From the IMG/VR virus record IMGVR_UViG_3300049057_000114, positions 1-38,022 of that record: a stretch of DNA of 38,022 bases; one strand, 5' to 3'. The notes under the pieces are model-generated. The model did not search any database, was not told the origin of the DNA, and saw only the letters and a list, made by a program, of their open reading frames with translations. How positions within the stretch are numbered: position 1 is the stretch's first letter; every line of letters starts with the position of its first letter. Made by a program: the position numbers and the translations under genes. Shown one piece after another: positions 21,033 to 30,252 of this stretch. The stretch is from a virus.

Positions 21033-22255
21033 TAGGCAGCCCCCTTGGCGAGCGTCGCCAACAACAAGGAATTCAGTTTGATTTGATCAATGCAGAGCTT
21101 GCCCTGGTGCCTGAACACGACCAATCGGCCCAACTTGGACCTGAGTAAATCCTGCGCCATGACCCCGATCCACTCACCCCTGCCGTGTTCTTCGGATAGA
21201 TATTTAAACGTGTAGGGCTTAAGAGTGCGTCGGAGTTCCGCCAGATCAGCCTCTGACACGGGTTTTACGTCCGTCTTAAGTCTAGCATCCGAGAATGCCA
21301 ACAGCTGCGCACCCGTTTGTATGCCCTGATTAATGAAATCCACTGTGCGCTGTCCCCTGGCGATGTTCGCTGCCCCCGCCGCATTTCCGTATCCAATTTG
21401 ATTGGCGGAAACGTTGTTGCCGTAGTTCTGACCGGCTTGCATAAGTTGACCTGATGCCGTTTGGCCAATGCCCGCCAGGCTTGAGAGGCGGTTAAATCTG
21501 CGGTCACGGTCGGAGTTAAACCGATTGTAAGCGTTGGTGTATTCATTAGAGGCGAAATCCTGGCCATAGCGCGAGAGGGCTTTTAGAGTTGCGCCGGAGT
21601 TTAAGCCTCCGCGCGCGGCGGCGGAACGTTCAATTGCTTTTTGCCCCTCTTGCATCCTGAACTGATAACCTGGGTCTTTTTGAAAGTCGGCCATTGAAAA
21701 GTCACGGGTTAGATCCCCCTGACCATCGCCCCGCACCAGACCCGATTCATATGCGCGCTGCCGGTCCTGAAGGCCCGACAATTCCTTTTGTTGCGCGGCC
21801 GTGAGCCCGCGGGCTGCGGAAGCAGCGCCTTGGCGGCCTACTATGGCCGCGACCGCAGAGCCAATACCACCCGGCCCATGAGCTTCGCCCCAAAGCTGGG
21901 CTGCAGATTTCCCGCCCCCAGCGTCAACGGGCAGGCCTGTTTGCTTTGATGTACTCGCGCTGTTTTGAAGCGACAACAATTCTGACAGTCTTGTCGACTC
22001 GGCTTGTGATAGCCCTGGGGCCGACGACGTTTGATGACCCATTCCATAAAGCAGATCGCGCAGGGCATAGCCGCCGGCATCGCGCCAGGGCTGCTGATCG
22101 GCTCGGGTAGTGTCGTAAATGTATCTTTGCGTGGCGTTGGCAGCAGCCGTGGCGTCTCGCTGTTCGCGCAAGGCCCTATCAGTCGAGCTCGTCGCGCCGA
22201 TATTTATGCCAGTGACATCCTCAACCACGCCGCCGATCGAATCAAATAACCCCAT
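21032..22255 (-). CDS. DNA transfer protein with C-terminal S74-like chaperone domain
   Basis: 407 aa. The middle (residues ~190-265: DPGYQFRMQEGQKAIERSAA, ARGGLNSGATLKALSRYGQD) is a conserved phage DNA-transfer motif, in the gp7 position of P22. Residues ~321-407, SDARLKTDVKPV...YTFKY...EWIGVMAQDLL...IDQIKLNSLLLATL, match the intramolecular chaperone (peptidase S74) domain of endosialidase-type fibres; Ser322-Asp323 is the usual self-cleavage site. Such a domain normally trimerises fibres. Here it sits on a presumed ejection protein and may aid its folding before being removed. Confidence 0.78.
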   Translation of the reverse strand: MGLFDSIGGVVEDVTGINIGATSSTDRALREQRDATAAANATQRYIYDTTRADQQPWRDAGGYALRDLLYGMGHQTSSAPGLSQAESTRLSELLSLQNSASTSKQTGLPVDAGGGKSAAQLWGEAHGPGGIGSAVAAIVGRQGAASAARGLTAAQQKELSGLQDRQRAYESGLVRGDGQGDLTRDFSMADFQKDPGYQFRMQEGQKAIERSAAARGGLNSGATLKALSRYGQDFASNEYTNAYNRFNSDRDRRFNRLSSLAGIGQTASGQLMQAGQNYGNNVSANQIGYGNAAGAANIARGQRTVDFINQGIQTGAQLLAFSDARLKTDVKPVSEADLAELRRTLKPYTFKYLSEEHGRGEWIGVMAQDLLRSKLGRLVVFRHQGKLCIDQIKLNSLLLATLAKGAA

Positions 22256-22264
22256 TTACCCCCC

Positions 22265-22603
22265 TCATGTGCATTCCCGCCCGCTTGCGCGAATGACGAT
22301 TGCGCTGCCAGCAGAGGCCACGCAGCTTATAGAATCACCCTCGTTTAAAATTTGATTTTGAATCTCAGTAAAATCGTATGTGTCGCCGGCACTAATTGAG
22401 GTTGTTTTCATAATCAAATTACTGCTGCCAACCGACCCGCCACTTGACACGATGTTAATTGAAATTGTGCGCGCAGATGCGTCGACGTTTGTCGCCGTAA
22501 ATTTGTCAATAATGGTTCTGGTGCCCGTCGGCGCAGTGTACTCGGTCGTGTCCGAATTCGACGCATACTTGGCTTCAATTAGATTCATCGCCGTAACAGC
22601 CAT
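22265..22603 (-). CDS. Small beta-rich virion protein (112 aa)
   Basis: The layout AKYASNSDTTEYTAPTGTRT, IIDKFTATNVDASARTISIN, SNLIMKTTSISAGDTYDFTE, LNEGDSISCVASAGSAIVIR is a conserved beta-sandwich pattern found in small phage structural proteins next to tail genes. It may decorate the tail or head. Function not established. ATG 22603 overlaps the stop of the 94-aa gene. Confidence 0.65.
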   Translation of the reverse strand: MAVTAMNLIEAKYASNSDTTEYTAPTGTRTIIDKFTATNVDASARTISINIVSSGGSVGSSNLIMKTTSISAGDTYDFTEIQNQILNEGDSISCVASAGSAIVIRASGRECT

Positions 22604-22887
22604 TAAAGCACCGGTCCTTGCAAGAGCCCGTCAACTAGTTCCTCAAGGTCAGAGATTCGGCTAGTGTGCGATTCCGAAGTGGTTGAAAGGGCATTGATGC
22701 TTGCCTCGTGCGAATCCGTGAGTGATTGAAGCTCATCAACGTCCGATGATAAGTCCGTGATAGTCGCGCCTTCGGATCCGCCCAGGCGCTCGAACAATTC
22801 CCGAAACCATTTTTCCCAAACCGTATTAAGCAGGCCCGTTCGGCTCGCCAGGGGGCTTTTATAGGGAACCGGAGGAAGCGTTGCCAT
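22603..22887 (-). CDS. Small tail-associated coiled-coil protein (94 aa)
   Basis: Residues 5-35 (PPVPYKSPLASRTGLLNTVW, EKWFRELFERLG) are a motif found in short phage proteins encoded beside tail genes of podoviruses. The rest is a heptad-rich coil (LSSDVDELQSLTDSHEASIN, SRISDLEELVDGLL). It may be a fibre connector or a trimeric neck fibre. Start ATG 22887 overlaps the gp10-like gene's stop. Confidence 0.65.
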   Translation of the reverse strand: MATLPPVPYKSPLASRTGLLNTVWEKWFRELFERLGGSEGATITDLSSDVDELQSLTDSHEASINALSTTSESHTSRISDLEELVDGLLQGPVL

Positions 22888-24317
22888 TATGCGGCCCCCG
22901 GTTGAAGGTCGATCTCAGCGCCCACAATGGCCACTTTCACAGGGTCCGTGATTGTGACTTCAAACACTCGGTCCCGGGCCATGCCGAGCCTACGCCAAAT
23001 GGCTCTGGTTTTTGTTTGCCCAATGGCTCCAAAGCTAACCCATTTTTCATTGGACCACGTGCGCCCGCCATCGTCTGACCAGCGAAGCATGGCTTGCGGG
23101 TCATCGCCCTGGCCTGAGCCGTCGATGCCAACGCCGGCCTCAATGTCGAGCTGCAGACTGTTATAGGTGACTCCCTTAAGGCCAGATGAGACGTGCGGCG
23201 TGATTCGCTGCCTTGTGATTTCATCCCCGTTGTCTGAGTACGTCGATGGTGAAAGCTCATAGAGTCGGCCTGTCACGTAGTCGCCCACAACGTGCGTGCC
23301 GTGGGCAAATGCGTGATTGTCAGCTCTGTGGCGCTCAAATTGGCCATCATTGGTGTAAACTCGCTCATGCCACATTCCAGTTGAGGCGTCATAGACCCAA
23401 GTGGTGCTGGCCGAGCTAAAATTCAATACGTAAAAGTGATGACCGTCTTGCTGATAGCAATAGGCGACGGCGTCGGAAATATCGTCATAGCTTTGAATGG
23501 CCTGCTCAACCGGGTGAGTAGAAATTCGCTGGGGCTGATATCCTTGCGCCATGTAAACGACGCCCTGACCCTTGTCGTCCCGACCAAGCCAAAAAACGGT
23601 GTTGTTCATCTTGGCGACCGAAAAGGTTGCAGCACACCCATGTTCAATGAAAGCGCCCTGTACGCGCTGAAACGGAAAGTCCGCGTCGCCGGAGTTGAAA
23701 AATACTTCCGTCGTTTGCGCATTGAAAAGCCATAGGTCGCGGTGGTCACTCAAAATGGCAATGATCGGGTCCGGCTGGCCCTCTGATGTTGCAATGTCGA
23801 GGGCGTCAAAGTCCGTGCTGTTTAGGCCTGAAATGAAAAACTGCCCTGTGCCGGAGCGATTGAAAATGAAATAGCCGTCTTGAAACACGACCTGATCGGC
23901 CGGCAAAAAGTCTCCGTCCGAAATCTCGGCAAACGCGTCGGACGATAGGGTCACAACATAGCCCTTGATGCCGTCGACAATCACAAGGCTGGTGCCGTTG
24001 TCAGCCATCGAGACCGGTCCGGCCCCAGTGTCGAGCGTACCAATTTCCGTTCCATTCCAGCCCGAATCGAGCTTATAAACGGTGTCGCCGCTCACCACGT
24101 AGTAGGCACCCGTTGACGTCCACCACTGGCCCCGAATAGACCCGTCACCAATGGTCGAAAGGAGTAATAGCCCGGGAGTTGCAATCAAGGCCGTTACCTC
24201 GCCCTCTTTACCACGGCCGGATTCAATCGTCTCTGGATAAAGATTAATGCACCTTTCGCACTCGATATTGAGTGAACGATGCTTATAGCTTGGTCCAACG
24301 AACCCCTGAAACCTCAA
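22887..24317 (-). CDS. P22 gp10-like tail hub (packaged DNA stabilisation) protein
   Basis: 476 aa, close to P22 gp10 (472 aa). It starts at TTG 24317 (RFQGFVGPSYKHRSLNIECE then RCINLYPETIESGRGKEG), and the first 35 residues (SxNxxxxRCxNLYPE-type) are typical of the family. A beta-propeller-like body follows (FNRSGTGQFFISGLNSTDFD..., LWLFNAQTTEVFFNSGDADF). In P22 this protein forms the tail hub that plugs the portal after packaging. The next gene downstream of gp4-like, in the order gp4-gp10, supports it. Confidence 0.88.
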   Translation of the reverse strand: MRFQGFVGPSYKHRSLNIECERCINLYPETIESGRGKEGEVTALIATPGLLLLSTIGDGSIRGQWWTSTGAYYVVSGDTVYKLDSGWNGTEIGTLDTGAGPVSMADNGTSLVIVDGIKGYVVTLSSDAFAEISDGDFLPADQVVFQDGYFIFNRSGTGQFFISGLNSTDFDALDIATSEGQPDPIIAILSDHRDLWLFNAQTTEVFFNSGDADFPFQRVQGAFIEHGCAATFSVAKMNNTVFWLGRDDKGQGVVYMAQGYQPQRISTHPVEQAIQSYDDISDAVAYCYQQDGHHFYVLNFSSASTTWVYDASTGMWHERVYTNDGQFERHRADNHAFAHGTHVVGDYVTGRLYELSPSTYSDNGDEITRQRITPHVSSGLKGVTYNSLQLDIEAGVGIDGSGQGDDPQAMLRWSDDGGRTWSNEKWVSFGAIGQTKTRAIWRRLGMARDRVFEVTITDPVKVAIVGAEIDLQPGAA

Positions 24318-24320
24318 GCC

Positions 24321-25028
24321 TCATTCTCCCGTATAAATATTGTATCTAGCCCCACCGGCAAGCGCCGGATCAAAGCTCATTAGCGTCGGGCCAGAGTTTC
24401 GCCGCTGGATTTTTTCCATTCCATCGGCTGCAATCATCAAAATTTCATTCGTCGCCGTTTTGCCGTACTCAGGGCACAGACGAAGCGCCAAATTATATTT
24501 GAGCGCCTCTGCGTAGCCCGGCGGCAGATCAACGTCGTCGCTAACGCTTGAAAATGCAGTTAAGGGCTTTAGCGAATGAAGCACCGCTTTGTTTGTGCTG
24601 CTGGGCGTGGGCCAAAAATAAAGCGTTAGCGTCGGGTGCGTATCCTCAACAAATAGAAGTTGCGGCACGTCGGCCGTTTGGCTTTTAGGCGAGACTTGCG
24701 CCCATTCCTGAACCGAGAGCATTTGAAGGGGCGTCTCCAGGTAATTACCCGATGACTGCTCCTCAATCATAGCCTCTTCAATAAAGGCCGGCTTTGACGT
24801 GTTGAAATTGGCGCCCGTGCCCATGGTGCGCGACTGCTGGCCCGAGACTAGTGAAAACTCCTCGCGCACTTTTTTAAAAATGAAAAGCTTGTCCGAAGAC
24901 CAGCTGTCCAGCATGTCGTTTAGGCTCAAAAGCGCATCGGCCTGCTCATCGGCTGAAGGCGTTTCACCCGCGGCCAGCGCGCCGATAAGTCGCATTGAGC
25001 CCTTGATAAGATCACGCGCGGTTGACAT
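24321..25028 (-). CDS. P22 gp4-like tail accessory factor
   Basis: 235 aa (P22 gp4 is 166). MSTARDLIKGSMRLIGALAA, GETPSADEQADALLSLNDML, DSWSSDKLFIFKKVREEFSL is the conserved N-terminal helical bundle of the head-to-tail adaptor that binds the portal ring. The C-terminal extension (PPGYAEALKYNLALRLCPEY) fits the long variant common in non-enteric podoviruses. A GGGGTGAG site precedes ATG 25028. It lies just past the terminator at 25042-25074, so an additional promoter or read-through is needed. Confidence 0.85.
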   Translation of the reverse strand: MSTARDLIKGSMRLIGALAAGETPSADEQADALLSLNDMLDSWSSDKLFIFKKVREEFSLVSGQQSRTMGTGANFNTSKPAFIEEAMIEEQSSGNYLETPLQMLSVQEWAQVSPKSQTADVPQLLFVEDTHPTLTLYFWPTPSSTNKAVLHSLKPLTAFSSVSDDVDLPPGYAEALKYNLALRLCPEYGKTATNEILMIAADGMEKIQRRNSGPTLMSFDPALAGGARYNIYTGE

Positions 25029-25041
25029 GTCTCACCCCTCA

Positions 25042-25074
25042 CAAAAAGCCCCGAGAGAATGGCTCTCCCGGGGC
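25042..25074 (-). terminator. Intrinsic terminator between head and tail genes
   Basis: Minus strand: GCCCCGGGAGAG-CCATT-CTCTCGGGGC then TTTTTG. A strong stem with a T-run. It follows the 110-aa head gene and precedes the gp4-like gene, so it may trim tail gene expression relative to the coat protein. Confidence 0.85.
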
Positions 25075-25081
25075 ACGCACA

Positions 25082-25414
25082 TTAGTTGGAGGCGCAAAGA
25101 CCTTTTTCTTCCAGAATGGCCTCGATTTCGAGCATCCGCGTCTGGAGATTCTTAATCACGTACAAAAGCGTGATCGCTTCGGCCTGCGTCGCCAGGCCGT
25201 AGGGTGACGTTGTCGTCAACGCCGACAATGCGTAGTCGGGCGTGCCAGCTGCGTCCGCAATGGTGATTGTGGTCAGCTGAGCGGTCAACGCCGCGCACTG
25301 ATCGGTGGGCGTGGACCCGTGAAAGGCGACCAAGTCGGAAGAGGATTGGCCAATCTTGTGGCCCCCACCCGTTTTAGGATCATTTGTAGTCAAAGCGTCG
25401 GTTGCGGTATTCAT
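25082..25414 (-). CDS. Small head or head-fibre protein (110 aa)
   Basis: Directly after the coat gene. It contains KIGQSSSDLVAFHGSTPTDQ, a motif of small phage head proteins in this position; Ala/Thr-rich middle and a C-terminal helix LLYVIKNLQTRMLEIEAILE that may trimerise. AGGAGAG precedes ATG 25414. Probably a decoration or head fibre protein; the role is inferred from place and motif. Confidence 0.65.
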   Translation of the reverse strand: MNTATDALTTNDPKTGGGHKIGQSSSDLVAFHGSTPTDQCAALTAQLTTITIADAAGTPDYALSALTTTSPYGLATQAEAITLLYVIKNLQTRMLEIEAILEEKGLCASN

Positions 25415-25491
25415 TTTCTCTCCTTAGAAAATTGTTTTTCAGTTTCAGGCAGCCCAGGGAAATCCCCAGGCCGCAAATTGCCGTTTGATTA

Positions 25492-26733
25492 TTAAGCGGG
25501 CTGACCCACAACGCGGCAGGCGAGCTCCGGGTAGATGCATTTCCAACCACCCAAGAAATCCACCCGCGTGATATTTCGATAGTTCGTGATGTCGAATTGC
25601 GACGTCATGACCAGCGAAAGTCCAGCGTCCTCATCAACCGCGCGCGACGCCTGAGCGCCATCAGACGGCAGTTCCAAATCGGCAACGCCGATTGCAAAAG
25701 CGTCCTTATGGAATACCAGGTTTTGCGGGGCGACCACACTGGCATAGCTGGTCGCATGGCCAAACAACGTCACTGCATCCTCATCCGTGGGGAAGCGGTT
25801 AACGTTCTGGTATTGACCAGAGGCATAGATTGCCGGGCTGATCGGTAACGACGCAATCGAGCCGCTTGAGGAGTCGGTGTCAGCGGTCACGACGAAATCC
25901 ATCAGCTGACCCGTGCTTTGGCGGGTCTGCGGATTGACTGCGTAAACGCTTGCAATCTGGATGACGTCGCCCTCTTTGTAGCATCCGGTGATTGAACCCG
26001 TGATGCCATCAAGCGCCAGAGTGGCCGTGCCGTTGGCCGCAACCGTAGTGGCGATTTTCGCAGTACCCGCAACGGCGCCAGCTGTGTGCTTGGCAACGCT
26101 CGCGCTGGAGGAAAACTTGCATCCGGCCGCAATACCCATGAGGCCCGACTCATACTGATCGGCGATTTTCTCGCTGGATTGGAACAGGCTCTTAAGCCCT
26201 TCAACCAGAGACGCCTGCACAAGCGGATCAACAACGGCGTTGTACTGACCCTTGGGCGCGCCCAAGAGCTCGCACTTGGCCTTGGCCTGAGTGAAGCCCT
26301 TAAGGGTAGACGGCAGTGCACTTGCCGACGGCACGCCAACTGAACTGTACACACCTTTGTACATATCAGCGTAAAATTGATAATCGATCTTGCTGGCCAA
26401 GGCGATCATGGCCGGATCGATATAACGCTCACGGAAGCGGTCAACGGACAAGGTCCGGTCCACTTGTGAAAACGCCATGCCGACATGATAGTGCTTGTCC
26501 AGGGTCAGCGCGACTGACTGGTCCTGGCTGTCTTGAATGGTCAGCGCCGCGCCGGAAGTCACTTCATAGCGCGAGGGCTTGCGGAAGTTGAACACGTTTC
26601 CGATCTTGGCGCCGCTCTTTGCGTATTCCTTAGAATACGAGCGGTTTACAGACCTGGTAAAAACCAGGTTGTTTTTCAGCGACATCAAGCATTCCTTTGC
26701 AATGACGTCGTTGGTTAAAAGACTGTTGCTCAT
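25492..26733 (-). CDS. Major coat protein, P22 gp5-like
   Basis: 413 aa (P22 coat, 430). MSNSLLTNDVIAKECLMSLK, NNLVFTRSVNRSYSKEYAKS, GNVFNFRKPSRYEVTSGAAL and VDRFRERYIDPAMIALASKI are typical of the P22-like coat family (HK97 fold). A beta-domain insert is likely at ~215-290 (KHTAGAVAGTAKIATTVAAN). Start ATG 26733 follows AGGAG; the longer frame from 26766 would cover that site. It follows portal and scaffold as in P22. Confidence 0.92.
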   Translation of the reverse strand: MSNSLLTNDVIAKECLMSLKNNLVFTRSVNRSYSKEYAKSGAKIGNVFNFRKPSRYEVTSGAALTIQDSQDQSVALTLDKHYHVGMAFSQVDRTLSVDRFRERYIDPAMIALASKIDYQFYADMYKGVYSSVGVPSASALPSTLKGFTQAKAKCELLGAPKGQYNAVVDPLVQASLVEGLKSLFQSSEKIADQYESGLMGIAAGCKFSSSASVAKHTAGAVAGTAKIATTVAANGTATLALDGITGSITGCYKEGDVIQIASVYAVNPQTRQSTGQLMDFVVTADTDSSSGSIASLPISPAIYASGQYQNVNRFPTDEDAVTLFGHATSYASVVAPQNLVFHKDAFAIGVADLELPSDGAQASRAVDEDAGLSLVMTSQFDITNYRNITRVDFLGGWKCIYPELACRVVGQPA

Positions 26734-26787
26734 TTTGAAAACTCCTGGCCGGTTGTTATCCGGCAACGGTTAAAAACTAGTTGTTCA

Positions 26788-27720
26788 TCAGCCCCATGCC
26801 GATGAACGCTTCATTTGCTCGCGCCGCAATCGCTCGTACTCGGCTTGAGAGATGTCCGGGTCGTAAATGGACTTGCGCCCACCAGCGCCCGTGCCTTTCC
26901 CAACCGTCTTGATCGGCGGCGGAGCACTTGTGGTCTTCTTGACCTCCGTGGTTTCCTTTGATTTTTCGGCATCGATTTTGGCCTCAAAACGACCGATTGC
27001 ACGGGCGGCATCGACGGCGGACATTTTGCAAATCTTTGCGTATTCCGCTTTATCTTTTGCCAGCGCGTACATTAGCTCGGGTCCGTTTTCAGAGCGCAAA
27101 ATCACGTCCCGCACAGTGATCGACATGTCAACGTCACTCACTTCTTCGAGCACGTCCTCAAAGTCGTCATGTGATTCGGCGAAAGTGTTGACCCGCTTTT
27201 GGTGCGCCTCAACCACGCTTTGAAACTCAGTCTTTATCTGCGTTTCCTTTTGCTTGGCCTCTTGCGCTTTAAAGCGTTGTTCGACTTTCCAATCCGCGAG
27301 GGCTTCAACGTAGTCCTCGTGTTTTTCAAAGTCGTCGGCCTTTGGGCGGCCCTCGGGCATAGGCATTTCACTAGCTTGTTTTTTAGGCTCGGGCTGGCCC
27401 TTCATGGCCTGTTCGCGCCAATACTCAATTTCTCGCTCTCGTTCTGAAAGCTTTCGAGTGAGTTTATCAACACGCTTTTGAAATCCGCTCTTGCGCTTGG
27501 GTTTTGCCTCATCGCCTTCGCTTGATTCCGCATCATGCTCGTCCTTGGCATTTAGCTCGGGGACTGCCTCTTCCGACGCATCCGACGCGTCTTGCGTTTC
27601 AGCCTCGCCCTCCGTGGGGGCCGCGGATTTTTCCTCAACCGTTTCCTGTAATGCTGCCTCACCCTCTTTGGGCGGGGCCTGGACTACAGTATTCGGTGTG
27701 GACGTGACTACAATTGACAT
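26788..27720 (-). CDS. Capsid scaffolding protein, P22 gp8-like
   Basis: 310 aa (P22 scaffold 303). Highly charged and helical. An acidic N-terminal part (EKSAAPTEGEAETQDASDAS, residues 30-49) leads into a coiled coil (FQKRVDKLTRKLSEREREIE) and a basic C-terminus (QAEYERLRREQMKRSSAWG), which in P22 scaffold is the coat-binding helix-turn-helix. ATG 27720 overlaps nothing but starts 3 bp from the portal's stop with a GGAG site. The portal-scaffold-coat order supports the role. It would guide coat assembly and then exit. Confidence 0.85.
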   Translation of the reverse strand: MSIVVTSTPNTVVQAPPKEGEAALQETVEEKSAAPTEGEAETQDASDASEEAVPELNAKDEHDAESSEGDEAKPKRKSGFQKRVDKLTRKLSEREREIEYWREQAMKGQPEPKKQASEMPMPEGRPKADDFEKHEDYVEALADWKVEQRFKAQEAKQKETQIKTEFQSVVEAHQKRVNTFAESHDDFEDVLEEVSDVDMSITVRDVILRSENGPELMYALAKDKAEYAKICKMSAVDAARAIGRFEAKIDAEKSKETTEVKKTTSAPPPIKTVGKGTGAGGRKSIYDPDISQAEYERLRREQMKRSSAWG

Positions 27721-27722
27721 GG

Positions 27723-29840
27723 TTATTGCTCCATGAGTTGGCCTGATGAATTCCCATCAGTAGGTTGGTTAAAGTCCGCCGGCGCGCCCTGATCAGGGGC
27801 TGCAAGCGGTTCGTTTCCAAAATCAGAAAGGCCGGCCGATGCCTCGGCCATGTGAAGCCGATCAAGCTGCGCCTCAATCTGCGCAACCTGGTGCTGAAGC
27901 AGCGCTAAAGACTCCTGAGACCCAAGTTTCGCCATTTCAAGCTCTGCGTTGGTCGCAAGCTTCGCCATTTCAATGCGTTCTCGGGATTCGAGCTCCAAAG
28001 TCTTTTGGTCAATCTGCTCGGTCTTGTGCTTAAGCTGCTCGGTGAGCTGCTCAATCATTTGATTCATTTGCGCCATTTGGTTTTGCACCTCAGGCGGCAG
28101 GGGCTGTTGATCCTTTTCGTCGGGCTCGGCAATGCCGGGGGGAAGTGTTTTCTTAAGCCGCTCGGCAATCTCTTTGGCGCCCGGCCAGTCCATGTTTTTG
28201 ACCATTAGATCGCCCGCAACGCCGGCCACTTGCGGGTATGCCTTGGTCAGCTGAAGCATGGATTCCACGGCCTCTTGGCGTTTTGTGGCAAATGACGGGC
28301 CGGTTTCAACCGTGACGTCATATTTGCCGGCGCCAAGGTTGTATGATTTAGGCTTCCCGTTTTCTTGAAAAATCTGATTGATCTGCACTATCTGCTGCTC
28401 GCCATCCTCGCCGATCACGCGCACGGCTCTAGCCGTGTCGTAAACATGCGGAATCAGTTCAACGAGAATTCGACCCGTATGGCGAATGGCCCGGGACAAG
28501 TTGTCGACGAAATGAAAGTTGGACGTTTGCGCTTGAATGTTTCGGCGCTGAATCGCAATGCCGGAATTTTCATTCGAGCGATTGCCAAGGGCTGCGTCGT
28601 AAATGCCCGTGGTCGCCTTTAAGTCCTCACTCGACAAAGCCCTAGCGTTCGTGATGGCGCCCGTGTCGACTGTCGCGTGGTTTCGCTGCGGCGGGGGCAC
28701 GGCCACGCCGCCAATGGTTTTTGGCACGTACTGCAAAAAGGCAAAAGATCGCTGGTTCGCGGTCGCCCATTCTTTTTCATAGCCCTTGAATTGGCCTTCG
28801 GCGCCAATAAAGGGGGCTTTCGGCGCCAGCGCAATCGCCTCAGTCTCGGCCGAAGCCCAATAGTTATACATGCGCTGCGGATCTTTGGCGTGTCGAATGA
28901 CGCCCTCAAAAATACGCTTTCCCTCTAGTTCAATCTCATCGCCATGGACCGGAATGATCGGGATCCATTGGCCCGGCCAATCGGTTTTTTCCAACACGCG
29001 AACGGCGTTGATTTTGCACCACTTGATTTTGGGAATAAGTGACTGCCTCTCGGCCACGACCGCAACGCCGTCTGGCAGCATGACACCTTCAAGGTCACTC
29101 TTAAGAACCACTGTTTTATCGGAGAGCAAACAAAGCGTGGTATTCTCGTACTCTTTATAAAAGTACTCAGCGACTCTGATCGTTTTGCCATTGGCCCAAT
29201 CGGCCGCTTCATCGCCGCTCGCACGCCACGCCTCTAGGCTTTCTAAATCCTCTTCCCCGTACTCCGCCTTGTAGTCGTCCTCTGGCACGTCCTCGAATAT
29301 GAAACCCCAGTTCATGTCAGAGCCGTCGGGCTCCTGATACGAGGGGTCCACATAGACGGACATCGAGTTTCGAATGCTCTTTATGAAAATGTCTTGTTCG
29401 AAACTTGTCGGATCACAGTAATCTGTGATCACGCGGAAATATCCGCGGCCCTTGGTGACTGCGCCCTCAAACGCCCGGTCATAGGCAACATCGGCGTTTG
29501 AATTGTACTCAATGTGTCTGATCAACCCTTGCAGGATTTTGGCCGTGTCGACGTCCGCACCGTCGTCAACGGGTGATACTTTGATTGACGGGCGGTTTTG
29601 CCGCTGGTCATTTGTGATTTGATGAATGAACTGCGGAAGGCGGTTGATCGTGAGACACGGGCGCTTATCGATATTTCGGGCGCCTTGCACGTCGGCGGGC
29701 CATTGCTCGCCGGCTCGAAATCTTAAATCCTCAATCTCAAGCTTGCGAATTTCGCTTTCGGCCTCTTCGGCCAATGAAAACCGCTTTCGCGCAGTCTCAA
29801 GCAGTGACTTGTCGTCGGATTGATCGGATTTTGTGGCCAC
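27723..29840 (-). CDS. Portal protein, P22 gp1-like
   Basis: 705 aa (P22 portal 725). RLPQFIHQITNDQRQNRPSI, YNSNADVAYDRAFEGAVTKG, RGYFRVITDYCDPTSFEQDI, PVHGDEIELEGKRIFEGVIR and KATTGIYDAALGNRSNENSG are conserved blocks of the family. The C-terminal ~110 residues form a long coiled coil (LKHKTEQIDQKTLELESRER) like the P22 barrel. It is the dodecameric ring at the DNA entry vertex. Start is GTG 29840 with only a weak ribosome site. Confidence 0.93.
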   Translation of the reverse strand: MATKSDQSDDKSLLETARKRFSLAEEAESEIRKLEIEDLRFRAGEQWPADVQGARNIDKRPCLTINRLPQFIHQITNDQRQNRPSIKVSPVDDGADVDTAKILQGLIRHIEYNSNADVAYDRAFEGAVTKGRGYFRVITDYCDPTSFEQDIFIKSIRNSMSVYVDPSYQEPDGSDMNWGFIFEDVPEDDYKAEYGEEDLESLEAWRASGDEAADWANGKTIRVAEYFYKEYENTTLCLLSDKTVVLKSDLEGVMLPDGVAVVAERQSLIPKIKWCKINAVRVLEKTDWPGQWIPIIPVHGDEIELEGKRIFEGVIRHAKDPQRMYNYWASAETEAIALAPKAPFIGAEGQFKGYEKEWATANQRSFAFLQYVPKTIGGVAVPPPQRNHATVDTGAITNARALSSEDLKATTGIYDAALGNRSNENSGIAIQRRNIQAQTSNFHFVDNLSRAIRHTGRILVELIPHVYDTARAVRVIGEDGEQQIVQINQIFQENGKPKSYNLGAGKYDVTVETGPSFATKRQEAVESMLQLTKAYPQVAGVAGDLMVKNMDWPGAKEIAERLKKTLPPGIAEPDEKDQQPLPPEVQNQMAQMNQMIEQLTEQLKHKTEQIDQKTLELESRERIEMAKLATNAELEMAKLGSQESLALLQHQVAQIEAQLDRLHMAEASAGLSDFGNEPLAAPDQGAPADFNQPTDGNSSGQLMEQ

Positions 29841-29877
29841 ATTCCGAAATTAAGGCCACATGTAGTTTAAGAAAGTT

Positions 29878-30252
29878 TTACTTCTTGTTTAACAACGCCA
29901 ATGCTTTTCGCATGAGGGTGCTGACCAAATAAGCCAGTGGTTCATCGTTGCTGGGATCTAACTTTACGCCTCTGGTGTCGAGGCACCGAACGGCGGCGTG
30001 CACGCATTCGTGAGCCAAAACCTCATAGAACAATGCGCCCGCCTTGTTGCGGGTCCAAATGAGAATGGTGGATGCGCCGTCCTCGGTCTCAAGCCAATAG
30101 GTCGCGCCGTCAGTTGTGTGCGTGCCCTCGATATCATGATTGAAATTTCGTTTCATGAACCTGGCAAAGGCCGCGTCTGACCAGCCAATGAGAAAATAAA
30201 AGCCCTGCTTCCAGCACTCGTCTACGTATAGGTGGACTTTCTGTTTTCTCAT
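29878..30252 (-). CDS. HExxH zincin-like protein between terminase and portal
   Basis: 124 aa. Residues 76-106, YEVLAHECVHAAVRCLDTRG...NDEPLAY, contain His81-Glu82-x-x-His85 and a downstream Glu104, the layout of small metallopeptidase-like proteins. The rest is mixed alpha/beta. Similar HExxH proteins of unknown function occur in this position in other podoviruses. ATG 30252 overlaps the terminase stop by 4 bp. It may process a virion or host protein; no substrate can be named. Confidence 0.6.
   Translation of the reverse strand: MRKQKVHLYVDECWKQGFYFLIGWSDAAFARFMKRNFNHDIEGTHTTDGATYWLETEDGASTILIWTRNKAGALFYEVLAHECVHAAVRCLDTRGVKLDPSNDEPLAYLVSTLMRKALALLNKK

Noticed and set aside
25437-25491. 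Possible terminator between coat and the 110-aa gene (CCCAGGG/CCCCAGG)
   Set aside because: The repeats do not pair into a stable stem with a T-run.
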